This document shows, one piece after another, positions 1-11,222 of a stretch of 64,000 bases of DNA. Location of the stretch: assembly GCA_030998225.1 (NCBI GenBank), contig JAPYXD010000555.1, positions 7,812,001 through 7,876,000 on the forward strand, written 5' to 3'. The notes beneath the pieces are model-generated. The model made no database searches. It was not told where the DNA came from and worked only from the letters and a program-made list of their open reading frames with translations. Position 1 is the stretch's first letter. Each line of letters begins with the position of its first letter. The stretch comes from Diplolepis rosae (Eukaryota > Arthropoda > Insecta > Hymenoptera > Diplolepididae). Position numbers and translations under genes: made by a program.

Positions 1-310
1 CCATTTTTCATCAAATTCCCACGTTTTTAGACCCCTTGAGTGAGAAAAAATAGTTTCTTGATTATTTTTCTTCTTTTAAATTAAAGAAATTAATGTTTAT
101 GCAGTCGCATACGTAATGTGATTCACAGAAATATTTTGTTTAATGCAAAGAAAACATTTTCTGCGTTCAAGGTAATAAAATTAAATAAATTATTTCTTAA
201 GTTTTTGCCAGTAATCTATTTGAATTAAAAAAATATTAGTTCGAATCAAATAAATAATATCGTGACATGTTTCCGTATATGTTCATTGTTTTATTGACCC
301 ACAGTGATAA
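1..310. other. AT-rich stretch, nothing recognised
   Basis: Low-complexity AT-rich DNA without splice-bounded coding sequence or a clear repeat boundary. If the kinase model to the right is correct, this lies inside or near a minus-strand intron. Confidence 0.5.
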
Positions 311-1100
311 TTCTGAGGTAATTAATTTGGCATGGGGTCAGATGTTTAAGCAAGCACAATCCATGCAACATGTGGTATGAGGTTTGCTTTCCTCGAACGC
401 TTGAACACATAGAAATCTCGAGTGCCCAGGACATTGAAAAGATTTTTGAATGTGCATACTCTTTGGGGTTGAAACCTGACTCTTCATAAAAGTTTTCTCC
501 TATACAGAAAACTCTCAATATTTTCTAAATCAGTTTTCTCTCTGTCTTGAAACGGAGTGGCAGACTACCAAACGGTCTGTCGACTCCGTGCTCGAAAAGA
601 GAAGAAGAAAAATTTTTCCCAAATTAAAATTTTACCGGTTTAAACTCACCCTTAACTTCTCGGTTTCGTACGTGTGTGTGTTGTGCTGTGCGTTCTTCAT
701 CGAGGGCTCACGATTAGATTTATATTCTGTGCTTTTCTCTGGAATTAATTGTGGTTGTGTGCCTTTGAGGTGGTGCGTTCCGCAATTCACATTTTCCACG
801 AATCTGACAGGAGAGGACTTCTGTGTGAGGACGGTACTGGAAGGTCTATTCGCATGCTCTAATTCTATTTTTTAAATAAATTTATTATAGGAAAAAAACC
901 AAAAAAACAAAATAATTATTAAGTTGCATGGATTTTGCTTTCTTAGGTTATAATTACTATTTTTAATGCAAATTAAAATTGTTGGCACTGAAGAGGGCCC
1001 CCATTTGTGGCCTAAACGTTTGCCTTTACCAATTTCTATGATTATTACATAGAAAACTGCTTAAACATCTGACCGCATGCCAAATTAATTATCTCAGAAC
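311..1100. repeat. Inverted-repeat-flanked relic with degenerate hammerhead core
   Basis: About 40 bp near 311-350 (containing taattaatttggcatg and gtcagatgtttaagca) returns inverted at about 1058-1100. The interior holds a degenerate copy of the hammerhead-like motif seen intact near 56.7 kb (984-1024). An open frame at 588-875 shows no family resemblance and is probably chance. A decayed non-autonomous, possibly Penelope-related element is the best reading. The class is inferred. Confidence 0.5.
984..1024 (+). ncRNA. Degenerate hammerhead-ribozyme-like motif
   Basis: GGCA, then CTGAAGA, a GGCC/GGCC stem-loop, then TAAAC and GTTTGCC. The core should read GAAA after stem II; here the G is T, so this copy should not cleave. 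The GGCA/TGCC stem I is kept. It is the same motif as at 56657-56697. Confidence 0.45.
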
Positions 1101-2456
1101 AAATAAATAATGTTAAAAAAATAATTCCTTTTATTTAAAAAAGGCTAAAAACGTGATTTATTAAAGTCAAATAAATTTATATTTTTTGTACTTCGAATTG
1201 AAGAAATTAAGTTATAAAAACGATTTTTTAAGTTTAAATAAAACTTTTTTTCTGGGTATATAATATAAATATATTTACAAATTATAGATTTATACAATAT
1301 TAGAATATTGCACTTTTATCCAATAAAAGAAACCAAATGGCAGCAAATTTTTACACTGGGGCATAATTCTAAAAAATTGGTAAATAATAAATAAATAAAT
1401 AAATAATATATTAAAACATCGATATCTTGTGCGTTTAAGTTTTTATTTTGAGAAAGAAATTTCAAAAATAATTTTTTTTTCATTGATGCATTAATACCTC
1501 GATTTACTATTTATTATTTAGCCTAATTTCAGCATTATGATTTCATTTCTCTTTTAGTAAACATTCCAAATGTAAATAAAAAATAGTCAGTAATTCGTGA
1601 CGTCTAATGTATATCACATGCTATTAGGTTCACATTCATAAAATTACAAAATTTAAGTAAAAGTAAAACATGAAAAATAAATTTTCAACATGAATAATTA
1701 TAGATATCATTCATCATTAAATGTAATATTCACTAAATTAATATTTAATGGAAAAAACTTCAAAAGATAATTAGAATTATTTCTTCTTTCAAATTTATAT
1801 AATAATTTAGGTTATTTACATAAATTTTAAAGGCGTAATTATTTCTTGAAATTCTGTACACAAATGCTGGTAAGGAAACAATAGTGATAATATAAGGAAA
1901 TTTCTTATTCTTATATCATCTAGCTGTATATAGCATCCACAGAAAATGAATAGTAACTTTGTTTTAATAAACATTGAAGAGTTGAAATGATTTGCTACGT
2001 AAAAGATATGCTATTGAGAACAATTCCGCTCGTATCGTTTTCATTATGACACCCACAATTCTGTTATTAATATCTTAGAGAGCAAAAAACTTTAAGAAAA
2101 ATACATAGAATAAGAGAATCATCAGGTTAGAGGTAATCAAATAAAAAATTCAACTTGCACTTTAAATTCGATTCTAATATTTAAGAAAAGAAACTCGCTA
2201 TGTTTTTCTAATAAAATCTGGAATCTTTCAACGCGGATTCTTTTTAATTTCATTATTTTTAAAGAGAGGGATATTTTTACTCTAAAATAATTTAAATTTA
2301 ATGTATTGAAAAATGAATTTAAAAAAATGTTGACTTATGAAAAATATTATTCAAAGAATTTTTTCCACCATATTATTGATTACTACTATAAAAATGTAAT
2401 ATTTTCAATCAAAGATGGGGAAGTATATAATTTACTTTAAGGCCATGTCTTACTTA
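1101..2456. other. AT-rich stretch, nothing recognised
   Basis: No coding, RNA or repeat structure supported. Contains a short (aata)n run near 1390-1405. Confidence 0.5.
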
Positions 2457-2541
2457 TCCGATCCCTACGTTACCGACACTTTTTTTTCGCCCTTCGCATT
2501 TCCACATTAATTAAGATATCAAGTTAAAACTGAGTAATTAA

Positions 2542-2744
2542 GGCCGTATGGTAGACTCTGACGTCACGAATTATATACGACCGCTTTATAATTAAAATAA
2601 TAATTTAAAGAAATTTTCCGGAGAAGACAGTAATGCGTTACATTTTTCTGAATTGTTGTCTTCTTCGGAAAATTTTTTTAAATTATTATTTTTTTAATAA
2701 AGCGGTCGTATATAAATGGTAATGACAGACCTTGCCACACGGCC
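2542..2744. mobile_element. TTAA-flanked hairpin MITE (piggyBac-like duplication)
   Basis: Begins GGCCGTATGG and ends CCACACGGCC, with internal arms around acgaccgctttat and ataaagcggtcgt. TTAA lies on both sides (2538-2541 and 2745-2748). TTAA duplication is characteristic of piggyBac-superfamily insertion; no transposase is present, so the assignment rests on the duplication alone. Confidence 0.6.
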
Positions 2745-2748
2745 TTAA

Positions 2749-2916
2749 GTAAAAAGCACTAAGAAACGTTTATCTGTTCCTAAATATTCATAATTCAAGT
2801 AATTAAATTACTTAATAATTACTTAATTAAATTAGTTAATTATGAAAAAAAAATTTAATTATTCATAATAATTATGAATATTTAGGAACGTATAAATGTT
2901 TCTTAGTGATTTTTAC
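2749..2916. mobile_element. TTAA-flanked hairpin MITE, second family
   Basis: Termini GTAAAAAGCACTAAGAAACG and its inverse; the arms extend through cctaaatattcataatt. TTAA at 2745-2748 is shared with the neighbouring MITE, and TTAA is also at 2917-2920. The interior is only short AT-rich palindromic sequence. Confidence 0.6.
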
Positions 2917-3040
2917 TTAATTACTCGAAGATTGAACTCGATAGCTCAATTAATGTGGAAATGTGAAAGGCAAAAAAAAGTGTTGGTAAGGTAGGGATCG
3001 GATTTTCAAGTAAAAAGAACAAAAAGTCGTAAAGATTTAC

Positions 3041-3154
3041 CTTTGTGTCTTTCGCATAGTACAAGGTACGACCATTTAGCTTGAAGTATCTCTTTTTCCA
3101 CCGTTGAAAACTCCATGTCTGCTTCATGAGATACCCCTCCTTCGTACAATTTAT
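3041..3154 (-). CDS. Diacylglycerol kinase delta/eta-type, PH-domain exon (partial gene)
   Basis: Internal exon on the minus strand, acceptor ttttttctag at its 5' side (exon begins at 3154) and donor gtaaat after 3041; 114 nt, phase 0 to phase 0. The 38 residues contain [15 protein letters not shown] and [16 protein letters not shown], the first strands of the pleckstrin-homology domain at the N-terminus of type II (delta/eta) diacylglycerol kinases. These enzymes phosphorylate diacylglycerol to phosphatidic acid; the PH domain helps place them at membranes. The kinase domains must lie beyond the left edge on the minus strand. A phase-compatible candidate first exon is at 18459-18674. Other PH proteins share the fold, but [20 protein letters not shown] strongly favours this kinase class. 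Confidence 0.8.
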
Positions 3155-5027
3155 CTAGAAAAAAAACCAAGAAAAAACTCAAAGTAAATGATCGAACATA
3201 CGAAGGAAACTGAGTAAAACAAGTGAAATTAAGTCTCCTTTATAATCGCCTAAGAAATAATACGAAAAATAATGTTCGTATTTTTAATAATTTTTAATAA
3301 ATTGAATTAATTTCATTGAATTAATAAAAATTTATAGTAATATAATTTAGGTAACAACATACAGAAAAATAACAGTTAGATTTACGTTTCAGACATGCAT
3401 GCACAAATAATTCATGAAAGTTCAGATAAAACTTCTAAAGAGTAAATACAGTTTATATTTGCAGATAAAATTAAATATTAACAGGGTGCTATTCACTGAA
3501 CTTCTCACCTTTTAGTGAGAAAATTATTCTATTTTTAACAAATTATTGTTGGAAAAGACTTCAAGTCAGATAATTGAAATCGTTTAAGAGTGGAAATGGA
3601 GTTCCAATATAATTTATTTACAAAGTTTAAAATCATGAGGATTGGTGCTAACTTAACTAAACTAAGTTACATTAATTCGGTATCGATCAGTTCAATAAAG
3701 GTAAAGTTCCAATGGCTTATAACAAAATGGATATAGCCCCGGGTTGTTACAACATAAGTAAATATTTTCAAAATCGATTTCTTTTGCACACAAATTTCGC
3801 GAAACAGACAATGTTTATCTTGAACTTTACTGCCTCAAATTAAATATTCAACAAAAACTATGACCTACATCCTTATTGTACTCTAAAATTATTTTTATTG
3901 TCATTATCATCATTTTATAGGCTATTTTTTATAATTACATTTATACTAAGTCACTAATTTTAAAAGTTTTCATGAAGAACAAAAATTTAATGATCGATCT
4001 TCCTCTAACTCTCTCTAATTTTATCAACTAAAACTTCTTTTTGTTCCTGATAATTTTCTGTAACATTAGAAGAAAATTATTTTCCTCTGAGAATGAAGGA
4101 CACAAATAGCAATGATCTTATTCTCTAATAAGATATTTTTTGTTATCTTCTACCTTGAATCACAGTACACGTGACTGCTTTTTTATCAAAGATTAACTTT
4201 AATAAAACTAAAAACTGAAATTACAAGTGTTGCCAAAATATAATTATAGAATTGTGATTAATATAATTATACGTTATAGAAAATGCTCTCGTAGATACAA
4301 ATTACGTATAATTAGCTAATTGGACACTCTTACTCGCATTTGATAAAACAAAAATATAACACTCAATTTAATCACGCGATTGCTCATAACTCATACAACA
4401 AAGCAACAAGAGCGTCATTAATAAATACGATCTATTCTATAACTCACTGTCCATGGAATTATGTCGGAGCTAGTAGCTAATTATAGCAAAAAGAAGTTCT
4501 TTGAGCAAAAACTTTATTCAAAATATGAATGGATCTGTGATATTATATGAGTGATTGAAGAGAAACATACATACAAATAATTAAACAATTAATTTTACAA
4601 AATAAATTTGAAATACCGTTTAGACTTTAAAGATTATCACGCTTCGAAAATCAAGATAGTGCTCTCGTTTGGTGACGAGAGCAAGTTTACATTGGAAGAC
4701 GACCATATATGCTCTCGTATACGTCAAGAAATGGGCCAAGTGCAATCTTAATGAAAATCCTCCCACTCTCATAAAAGCGCCAAACAGAAGGTGTAGATGT
4801 GAAATAAACCTCACAAAGTTCTACGATTCTTCCTTACAATACCTCTGCGATCATAAAGCATTCTCAGAATTTTCATCCACCGCCCTCAATCACCACTCAA
4901 TTTTTCTTCTCTTTTTTGCTACCAATAGACTGACTAGAGTTTAATATCGTCATTTTACGTTTCAATCGTTTTCCTATATTAATCGATAGCATCAAATGAG
5001 AAAATAAATGTGATAATAATACAGATA
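3155..5027. other. Intron-like AT-rich DNA
   Basis: No coding exon with good splice borders seen. A short hairpin lies near 4659-4684 (tgctctcgtttggtgacgagagca). Otherwise nothing is supported. Confidence 0.5.
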
Positions 5028-5085
5028 CACTGCTGTGCAAAAGTCACGGGGTACTTGTTTTTAAACATTCACATAAAAGATTCTA

Positions 5086-6472
5086 TACAGGGTGTATCAG
5101 AAAGATCTGGACACCTGAATATTTTGGAAACCGTTAAGTTTGACAAAAAATGATTCTAATACCAGGGGTCTTAGTTGAAGTTTGCCGGTTTTTTCAATAA
5201 AGAAAACACTTAATTCTCAAGGGAATCTCAAAAAAATTTTATTCAAAGTATTGACCATTGAATTCTCCACATTTCGCCCATCTTTCAGGCAAATCATGGA
5301 TACCATTCCAAAAAAACTTTTTCACTTTCAAGGCAAACCATTCGACGAGCCATTTTTCGACTTCTCCAAAATTGGCGAAGCGCTGCTCTGCGAGTGAGTG
5401 TCCCATCGATGCGAAAAGGTGATAGTCGGACGGGACGAGGTCTGGAGAGTACGGCGGGCGCGATAATATTTCCCAATTCAATTCTTTTAATGTGTTCTTC
5501 ATCACTTTAGCGGTATGAGACGATGCGTTGTCATGTTGTAGGATAACTTTGCCATGTCTTCGGGCTCATTCCGGCCGTTTTCCGATCAACGCATGATTCA
5601 AATTGATAATTTGTTGTCGGTAGCGATCCGTATTCACCGTATCATCAGGTTTTAATAACTCGAAGTACACCACACCACACTGGTCCCACCAAACACAGAG
5701 CATTGTCTTACGGCCAAAGCGATTTGGCCTTGGAGTCGATGGGCCGACCTCACCAGGTGAAAGCCATGATTTTTTCCGCTTCGGGTTCTCGAAATAAATC
5801 CATTTTTCGTCCCCCGTGACAATTCGATGCAGAAAAGATTTCCTTTCGAACCGTTGAAGCAGCATTTCACAAATGGTTTTTCGATTTTCCATTTGTCTAT
5901 CGTTCAGTTGGTGTGGTACCAATTTTCCATACTTTTGGATTTTTCCCATGGCTTTTAAACGTTGGAAAATTGTTCCTCGGGTCACATTTAGTGTTTGTGC
6001 CAATTGTTGTTGCGATTGGGTTGGGTCTTCATCCAATAACGCCTGCAATTCCTCGTCTTCGAACTTTTTCGCTGCACCAGGATGTTCATTGTCTGTTAAA
6101 TCGAAATCTCCACTTTTAAATAGACGAAACCATGTCTCACATGTTCTAATCACTGGAGCATGTTCACTGAGGTAAACAACTATGATGCTATTATTTTGGC
6201 AGAATGTAATTGTGTATTTTTGAAGGTTATTGTCCATAGAAAAATATGACATAGATGCCAAATCATAGAAATGTATACATATCTCTAGCGACATCTATGA
6301 GTAAAACCGGCAAATTTCAACTAACACCCCTGGTAAAAGTTGTTATTGTAAAATCAAGGTCACCGTCACATACTTCTCAAAGAACTCTACAACTTTTGTT
6401 AGAATCATTTTTTGTCAAACTTAACGGTTTCCAAAATATTTAGATGTCCCGATCTTTCTAGTATACCCTGTA
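5086..6472 (-). mobile_element. mariner element, copy 1 (nested)
   Basis: Termini tacagggtgtatcagaaag and the inverse at 6472 form about 75-bp inverted repeats, both passing through attttggaaaccgttaag; a further homologous block around accaggggt follows after an unpaired stretch on the right side. TA borders are consistent with mariner insertion. It carries a broken D,D34D transposase on the minus strand. Confidence 0.85.
5239..6294 (-). pseudogene. mariner transposase, copy 1, broken
   Basis: Reading 6294 to 5239 on the minus strand, the frame shows the helix-turn-helix part (TQSQQQLAQTLNVTRG), the first catalytic Asp in VTGDEKW, a middle block LCVWWDQCGVVYFELL, then YSPDLVPSDYHLF with the last Asp. 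TGA at 5566-5568 stands where mariners have a Trp-rich stretch and splits the frame. The true N-terminus is missing: compared with the copy at 52.4-53.0 kb, about 105 bp are deleted between two TTCAC direct repeats, so the apparent start at 6294 is not the native one. Inactive; no host role is suggested. Confidence 0.85.
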
Positions 6473-6485
6473 TAATAAATTACAT

Positions 6486-7714
6486 AGGCCCACGAAAATT
6501 TCTTTTTTCTGCGCGAAGAATGCCACTATGATATCCCCATGTATTTTTTCCTGCTGAAACCGAATCCATAAACCGTTTGACTCCAGGACGTTAGGATGTA
6601 ATGTCTTGACCCCAAAACCCCTCAACATTATGACCCCATGATCTCTCAATCCCATAACCCCATAACCCTGTACATCGAAAAGGTCATGTACTGCAAAATC
6701 GAAAAATCACGTGTATGTTTCTTTTTTGACATACAGTGATGATTGAACTTCATACAATAAACTCAAACACCCATCAACCTGTAACCCCTTAAATCTCATA
6801 ACTATACATCCATACCCTCATGACTAACAAATACTTCACGATTGTTTGCTTTTCCTAACCCTTTTGTCATCAAAAGATCAGTGAAGCGGGTTTCATTTTT
6901 GCTTCTTACTATCTTCAACACTTTCTCTTTTTAACATCCAACAGGAGTTTGCAATCATATTTACATTACATTTACCCTGGTAACATCGTGCATCTCCTTG
7001 ATATCTTGATGAAAGTGTTCTCCTTGCTAAGTATGAGGGCTTTCCGACTTTGACGAGGACAGTTTCAACTCCAGTCAACTCGTGATCGGACACACTCTGG
7101 CTTCATTGTTACACCCTACCGGCCACCCCTATCGAAAAATTCGGCTCCGGATCCGACGCGGGAACCTAATAGGATCCTGCGTCGGATCCTACGCTGGAAT
7201 CTGCACCGGAACCTACGTCGGAAACGTATTCGAAACCTGCGTCGGAAACGTGGTTGGAACCGTTGTCGGAATTTGGGACCGGATCCACCGTCGGATCCTA
7301 TGTGCATCCCGATAGGAAAATTTGTAAGTTTTTAAAAAATTAAAAAAAAAAAAATTCTTAGCTAAATGTACTAATTTTGGCCTCTTCTGCAACTTGCCAA
7401 GTAAAAAAGGGTATTATAATGAGGTTTATTATTCAATATTGGAATTATATATGTATTTAAATTTATATTTGAAATATGTGAAACATTTGCAATAGCCCAT
7501 TTTTTAAATCACCACTTCTACATATTTCAAGCATAAATTCATATATATATATAATTGAAAGATTATGGGGTCATAGTGTTGAGAGGTTATGGGGTTAAGG
7601 CATTACATGTTTTAGGGCTTATTTGGTTATGTAGTCATAGGTATATTGAATTCAATGATTTTTTGAGGTAAGGACGAAATTCTTCGCGAAGAAAAAAAAT
7701 GTTTGCTGGGCCTG
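6486..7714. mobile_element. Nested non-autonomous element with about 37-bp TIRs
   Basis: Left end AGGCCCACGAAAATTTC, right end (inverse) AGGCCCAGCAAACATTT; both continue into ctgcgcgaagaat or cttcgcgaagaat. ATTAC lies on both sides, which may be the target duplication. Subterminal inverted copies of a tatggggtcata-like motif occur around 6600-6670 and 7560-7650. No transposase was found. It contains a GC-richer minisatellite at 7135-7315. Confidence 0.6.
7135..7315. repeat. Degenerate about 12-bp minisatellite
   Basis: Repeating units of the type cgtcggaacctg, cgtcggatccta and cgtcggaaacgt, about 15 copies, much richer in GC than the surroundings. The repeat keeps both strands open (7082-7315 plus, 7116-7307 minus), so these frames are by-products of the repeat and not genes. 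Confidence 0.75.
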
Positions 7715-8730
7715 TGATTACCTAAGAATGAATTTCTTTCCTGAGAATAACATAGAAGGTAACAAAATTCTGAATCTAATGACCTCAAAATGAAGTGTTT
7801 TAGTCAATTATTAACGAAGATACTCAAGTGCAAATTGCTGAAGCTGATAATACGGAACAATATTGGCCCAATCTCGGAAGCCAACAGTCGGCTATTGTTA
7901 TTGGGTCAGTGTGTCCGTTTGCATCGGTCAAGTGCTGGTCCGACGACAGGGGCCTTTGTCGACTTTTAAATTTACCAACCTTCAGTCGAAATCTTGACCC
8001 AGTATCGGCCCTATACCAAGCCGATTGTCACTTTTACCATGGCATCCAGTTTCGAAAGTAGAAGAGCCAGAGTCCGGCCCATGGACGGCATATTACTGGT
8101 CCATGTGTTACTTTTAGTACGGCAAACCATTCTAGAAGTGAAAAAACCAGAGATCGGCACAGCATCGGCCGTTTTCTGTGCCGTAAACAAATGTTGGCGG
8201 CCAGAATTTGGGCCAGAATTGATCGCCAAGTGCATATCGGAGTTATCATTCCAGCAACGACACGATATTGGCAAACGATCTTCGGCAAATTTTTGCCGAT
8301 GATGGGCCAGTAGCGTTTTGTATCTAACTTCGGACTTGGGTATTGCGAAAAAAGTCAAGATTTTAAAGTTTTCTTAAATTTCAAACAACTCTTGAAACAA
8401 TGAACATTCTTGAACATTTCTCAGCTTATTATAAAAATTAATTTACATAGACTATTAGCAACGTATTAAAAATATTTTGATAGATTTTTTCTTAATACTA
8501 TTAAAGTTAGAATTTATAAAAATAAAGTTGTGATAATGGACTAAAACATTTCGTTTTGGGGTCATTGAATGCAGGATTTTGTTACCTTTCATGTTATTCT
8601 AAGGAAAAAATTCATTATTAGGTATTTTATAAATTAGAAACTTTTATTTGACTGGTTAAAAACAAGCGCTCGGCGACTTTTGCACAGCAGTGTATATACA
8701 TATATAGAGAATTATAGATGATATAGATAT

Positions 8731-9422
8731 ATGTGGGCGTCTGCATAAAAAGACCCCTTATGGCCGGTTCTAGTTTAGGAGATATTCGCGTTTTTCTAGT
8801 TTAGGATCTAAAAATACCATGTTTAGATTTGTATGGGGGATACTATAACTCACACTAAATATATAGGCATTATACTCATCTCTCAGATACAACCAGCAAT
8901 GGGTGTATTTTTTGTTTAAAAAAAGAGTAAAGCGCACTTATGGCCAGTGGTCATAAAAAGTGCAGCATTCTGTTCTTCAACGGTGTATTTTGGGTTGCTT
9001 TGCCCCTGAAACACATCAGCTGATGTTTTGAAACAATTTGGATGCAACAATCAGGAGCGCGGATCCAAAACTGTATGTCCGAAAAGAAGATCTGACAAAG
9101 AGAAAGCCAACCGTGTTTTGAAAATTTATTTTAATTGTTCCGTCTAATTATTCGTTTGAATACACAATTTTTAATTTAACGTAATAATTAATTTTTTCGT
9201 TATGATTTCCTTTAAAATGAAAATTTTATCATTGTCTAAAGTGAGATTATAGTAATATTGTACATAAATGGTATAATTTCAGTTCAAATGAAAATATTGC
9301 TATTGTTTAATTTCATTTAAAACCTGTTTAACATTCGAAATGTCTGGACCTTATCCGAATATATGGCCTTGTACATAACTCCATACCGGCCATAAGACCC
9401 TTTTTCATGCGGACGCCCACAT
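8731..9422. mobile_element. 692-bp non-autonomous DNA transposon with about 41-bp TIRs
   Basis: Left end atgtgggcgtctgcataaaa, then agaccccttatggccggt; the right end is the inverse with few mismatches (9385-9422). tata-like sequence lies on both sides. The terminal motif gaccccttatggccgg recurs in altered form inside (8937-8952). There is no coding capacity. Family not recognised. Confidence 0.75.
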
Positions 9423-9499
9423 ATATTAATATAATATAATAAAGATATATAATATAATTTAGAGATGTACAGATAATATAGAGAATAATATAGCGTGGC

Positions 9500-9776
9500 C
9501 AGAATAATCCATGACCTTAAAATACCTGAAGCTATCTATAGCAGATCTACATCAGATATAGACCTGTACAAAGTTCCAGATTCTTCTCGTGACTTGAACC
9601 TTCGACGTGAGTACCGTGCCTAAACCCCTGAGCCAACCAGATATATCGTACGGCAGCCCAGTGTCGCAAAACTAGGATAAGGGGGGGGGGGGGGGGGTAT
9701 ATTCTACTGGTGACGATCCTGAACTATTGTAGGAAATCTATATCAAATATCGATATCAGCCAAGTCCCAGATTCAA
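9500..9776. repeat. Dispersed tandem-like repeat array, left part
   Basis: Diverged units of roughly 95-100 bp sharing pieces such as agcagatat, ccaagtcccagattc and acgcgagtac. The array continues to the right of the LINE at 16944-17090 and beyond the mariner at 18050-18300. The LINE and the mariner therefore both inserted into one pre-existing repeat array. A run of 17 G lies at 9681-9697. Confidence 0.55.
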
Positions 9777-10660
9777 GACTTATAGTTCAGATTCGGTTTC
9801 TGGCTGTTGTATAGTGTGGTTCGTTTGTGGCTTCTTCCGTGGATGTTTCACTAAGTCGTGATTGCTTCATCACGTCTGGTACTGTGTTACGTTTTCTATG
9901 AGTAACTATTGATGTTTTCCGGTCACTGTGTTTTTGACTATATTCTATTGTTCTGTCAAGAAATTCTATGAAACGACTTTTGCTGATGTGTCTAGTGCGT
10001 GCTTGGCTGCCATTATTGCCGGTGTGTGAAGCCTGATTCAGTTTGGCTGATTTATCTAAAACTATTACAACACTCGAATTACGAGCTTGTTCTCTACGGA
10101 TCGCCTGCGCCTGTGCAAATATATGCATTTTGGAGTGCCTGCGGAAATATTTGAAGAATTGGATATCTAAGCATTGGAGGGGACGCTAGGCTGGGAACTT
10201 TGCCTTCTCTTTGCGACTGCCAGAGGCTTCCTTCTATTGTGTGTTTTTCTACATGCCCTCTACGAATAACCTCAAATATTTTACTTAAGCTTGTCGCCGA
10301 ACCTGAATGGTAACATTTTACTGTCTATCCTACCTAATTGCCTTTTCCAATATTATTGTAACCACATCTAATACTCATATTTTTCCTTCAATATTTGTAA
10401 ATATTTAGACATCTTCCCAAGTGATATCTCTACAGGGCAGAGAACAAGGTGATTCTGTCTGAGTTAAATACAGATGCGCGCATGGCATGTTTATAGCGTT
10501 CTTTTTCTTATCAATCTTAGTGGCTTCTAGGCTCCTTACTCAGCCCAGCTGATCTGCATGTCAGCCTTTTTTTTCTTTTTTACCAGCACTTACGTTCTAT
10601 TTAAATCTTTTTCTATATTAAATTCTCATACTTCTGTTGATTTGTTATCTTATTGAAGTA

Positions 10661-11064
10661 TTTAGTTTTACTGCCATAGGATTGAGGAACTCACTTGATT
10701 CAAATTTAAAGTATAAGTATTTGCTTAACCTACTAAGTTTTATCCTCAATGCTATGACACACATGTTTGTTTACGCATTACCACATCTGTATGAGGGGAA
10801 GGCAATTGATTAGGTATAAATTTAATTCTTGTTAACTCTTTCCTTTTCTTATCTAATTTAATTATTTTTCTAGAACTAGTTTAATACTAAATTCTTCTGT
10901 TCTTAGTTTTATCGTCATAGGATTGAGGAACTCATTAGGATACATACTTGCTGTTGCAAAGTCCATTTATTTGCTAAACTTATGAAGTCTCACCCTCAAT
11001 GCTATGTCACGCACGTTTACCTGTGCATTACCTTACCCATATAGGTGGGGCATCTGATTAGTTA
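10661..11064 (+). repeat. Two tandem units in the LINE 5' UTR
   Basis: About 160-bp units at 10661-10818 and 10902-11064 (offset 241 bp), both with cataggattgaggaactca, a later ctcaatgctatg and a gcattacc block. Tandem 5'-UTR monomers in LINEs often carry internal promoter activity; here that is inference only. Confidence 0.7.
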
Positions 11065-11222
11065 CTTGAGTGCCCTTTCTATCAAATTTTATTATACGTT
11101 AAATATAATCCTTTTCTTTTTATTTATTTTTGATACAATTTATATGTACGTTTAAACCTGCTTGGGGTAGGCTCTGCCTGGCGAATCGCTCTCGCTGCTG
11201 CATATCTCTGCTACATTAATTC

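Larger units (their letters stand above)
2457..3006. mobile_element. Foldback element with two TTAA-flanked MITEs in its loop
   Basis: The outer arms are about 2457-2540 and 2921-3006: ccgatccctacgttaccgac on the left matches the inverse of the right arm with few mismatches. The loop carries two hairpin elements side by side (2542-2744 and 2749-2916), each bordered by TTAA. The right arm ends about 34 bp from the donor of the PH-domain exon, so this transposon sits right against a splice site. Confidence 0.7.
5028..8692. mobile_element. Tc1-like inverted-repeat element, opened by two later insertions
   Basis: Termini CACTGCTGTGCAAAAGTC at 5028 and its inverse ending at 8692, each followed outward by TA. 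Removing a mariner (5086-6472) and a second element (6486-7714) rejoins the left arm, which then matches the right arm (8530-8692) for about 165 bp, including gaataacat and ggtaacaaaat blocks at 7722-7815 and 8530-8630. The native element is thus about 1 kb with long terminal inverted repeats. The centre (7816-8529) has no transposase and is rich in degenerate atcggccca/gccgat repeats. Classification rests on the TA duplication and terminal sequence. Confidence 0.75.

Noticed and set aside
4620..4944. Overlapping frames of 64 and 91 codons
   Set aside because: No splice borders, motif or homology; near a short hairpin.
7082..7315. Overlapping open frames on both strands with Arg-rich repeats
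   Set aside because: Produced by a degenerate 12-bp minisatellite; no coding bias or start context.
7816..8529. Possible gene in the Tc1-like element centre (frames near 7994-8358)
   Set aside because: Frames are driven by atcggccca/gccgat repeats on both strands and show no transposase motif.
9787..10128. 113-codon minus-strand frame
   Set aside because: It is antisense in the 5' UTR of the LINE.
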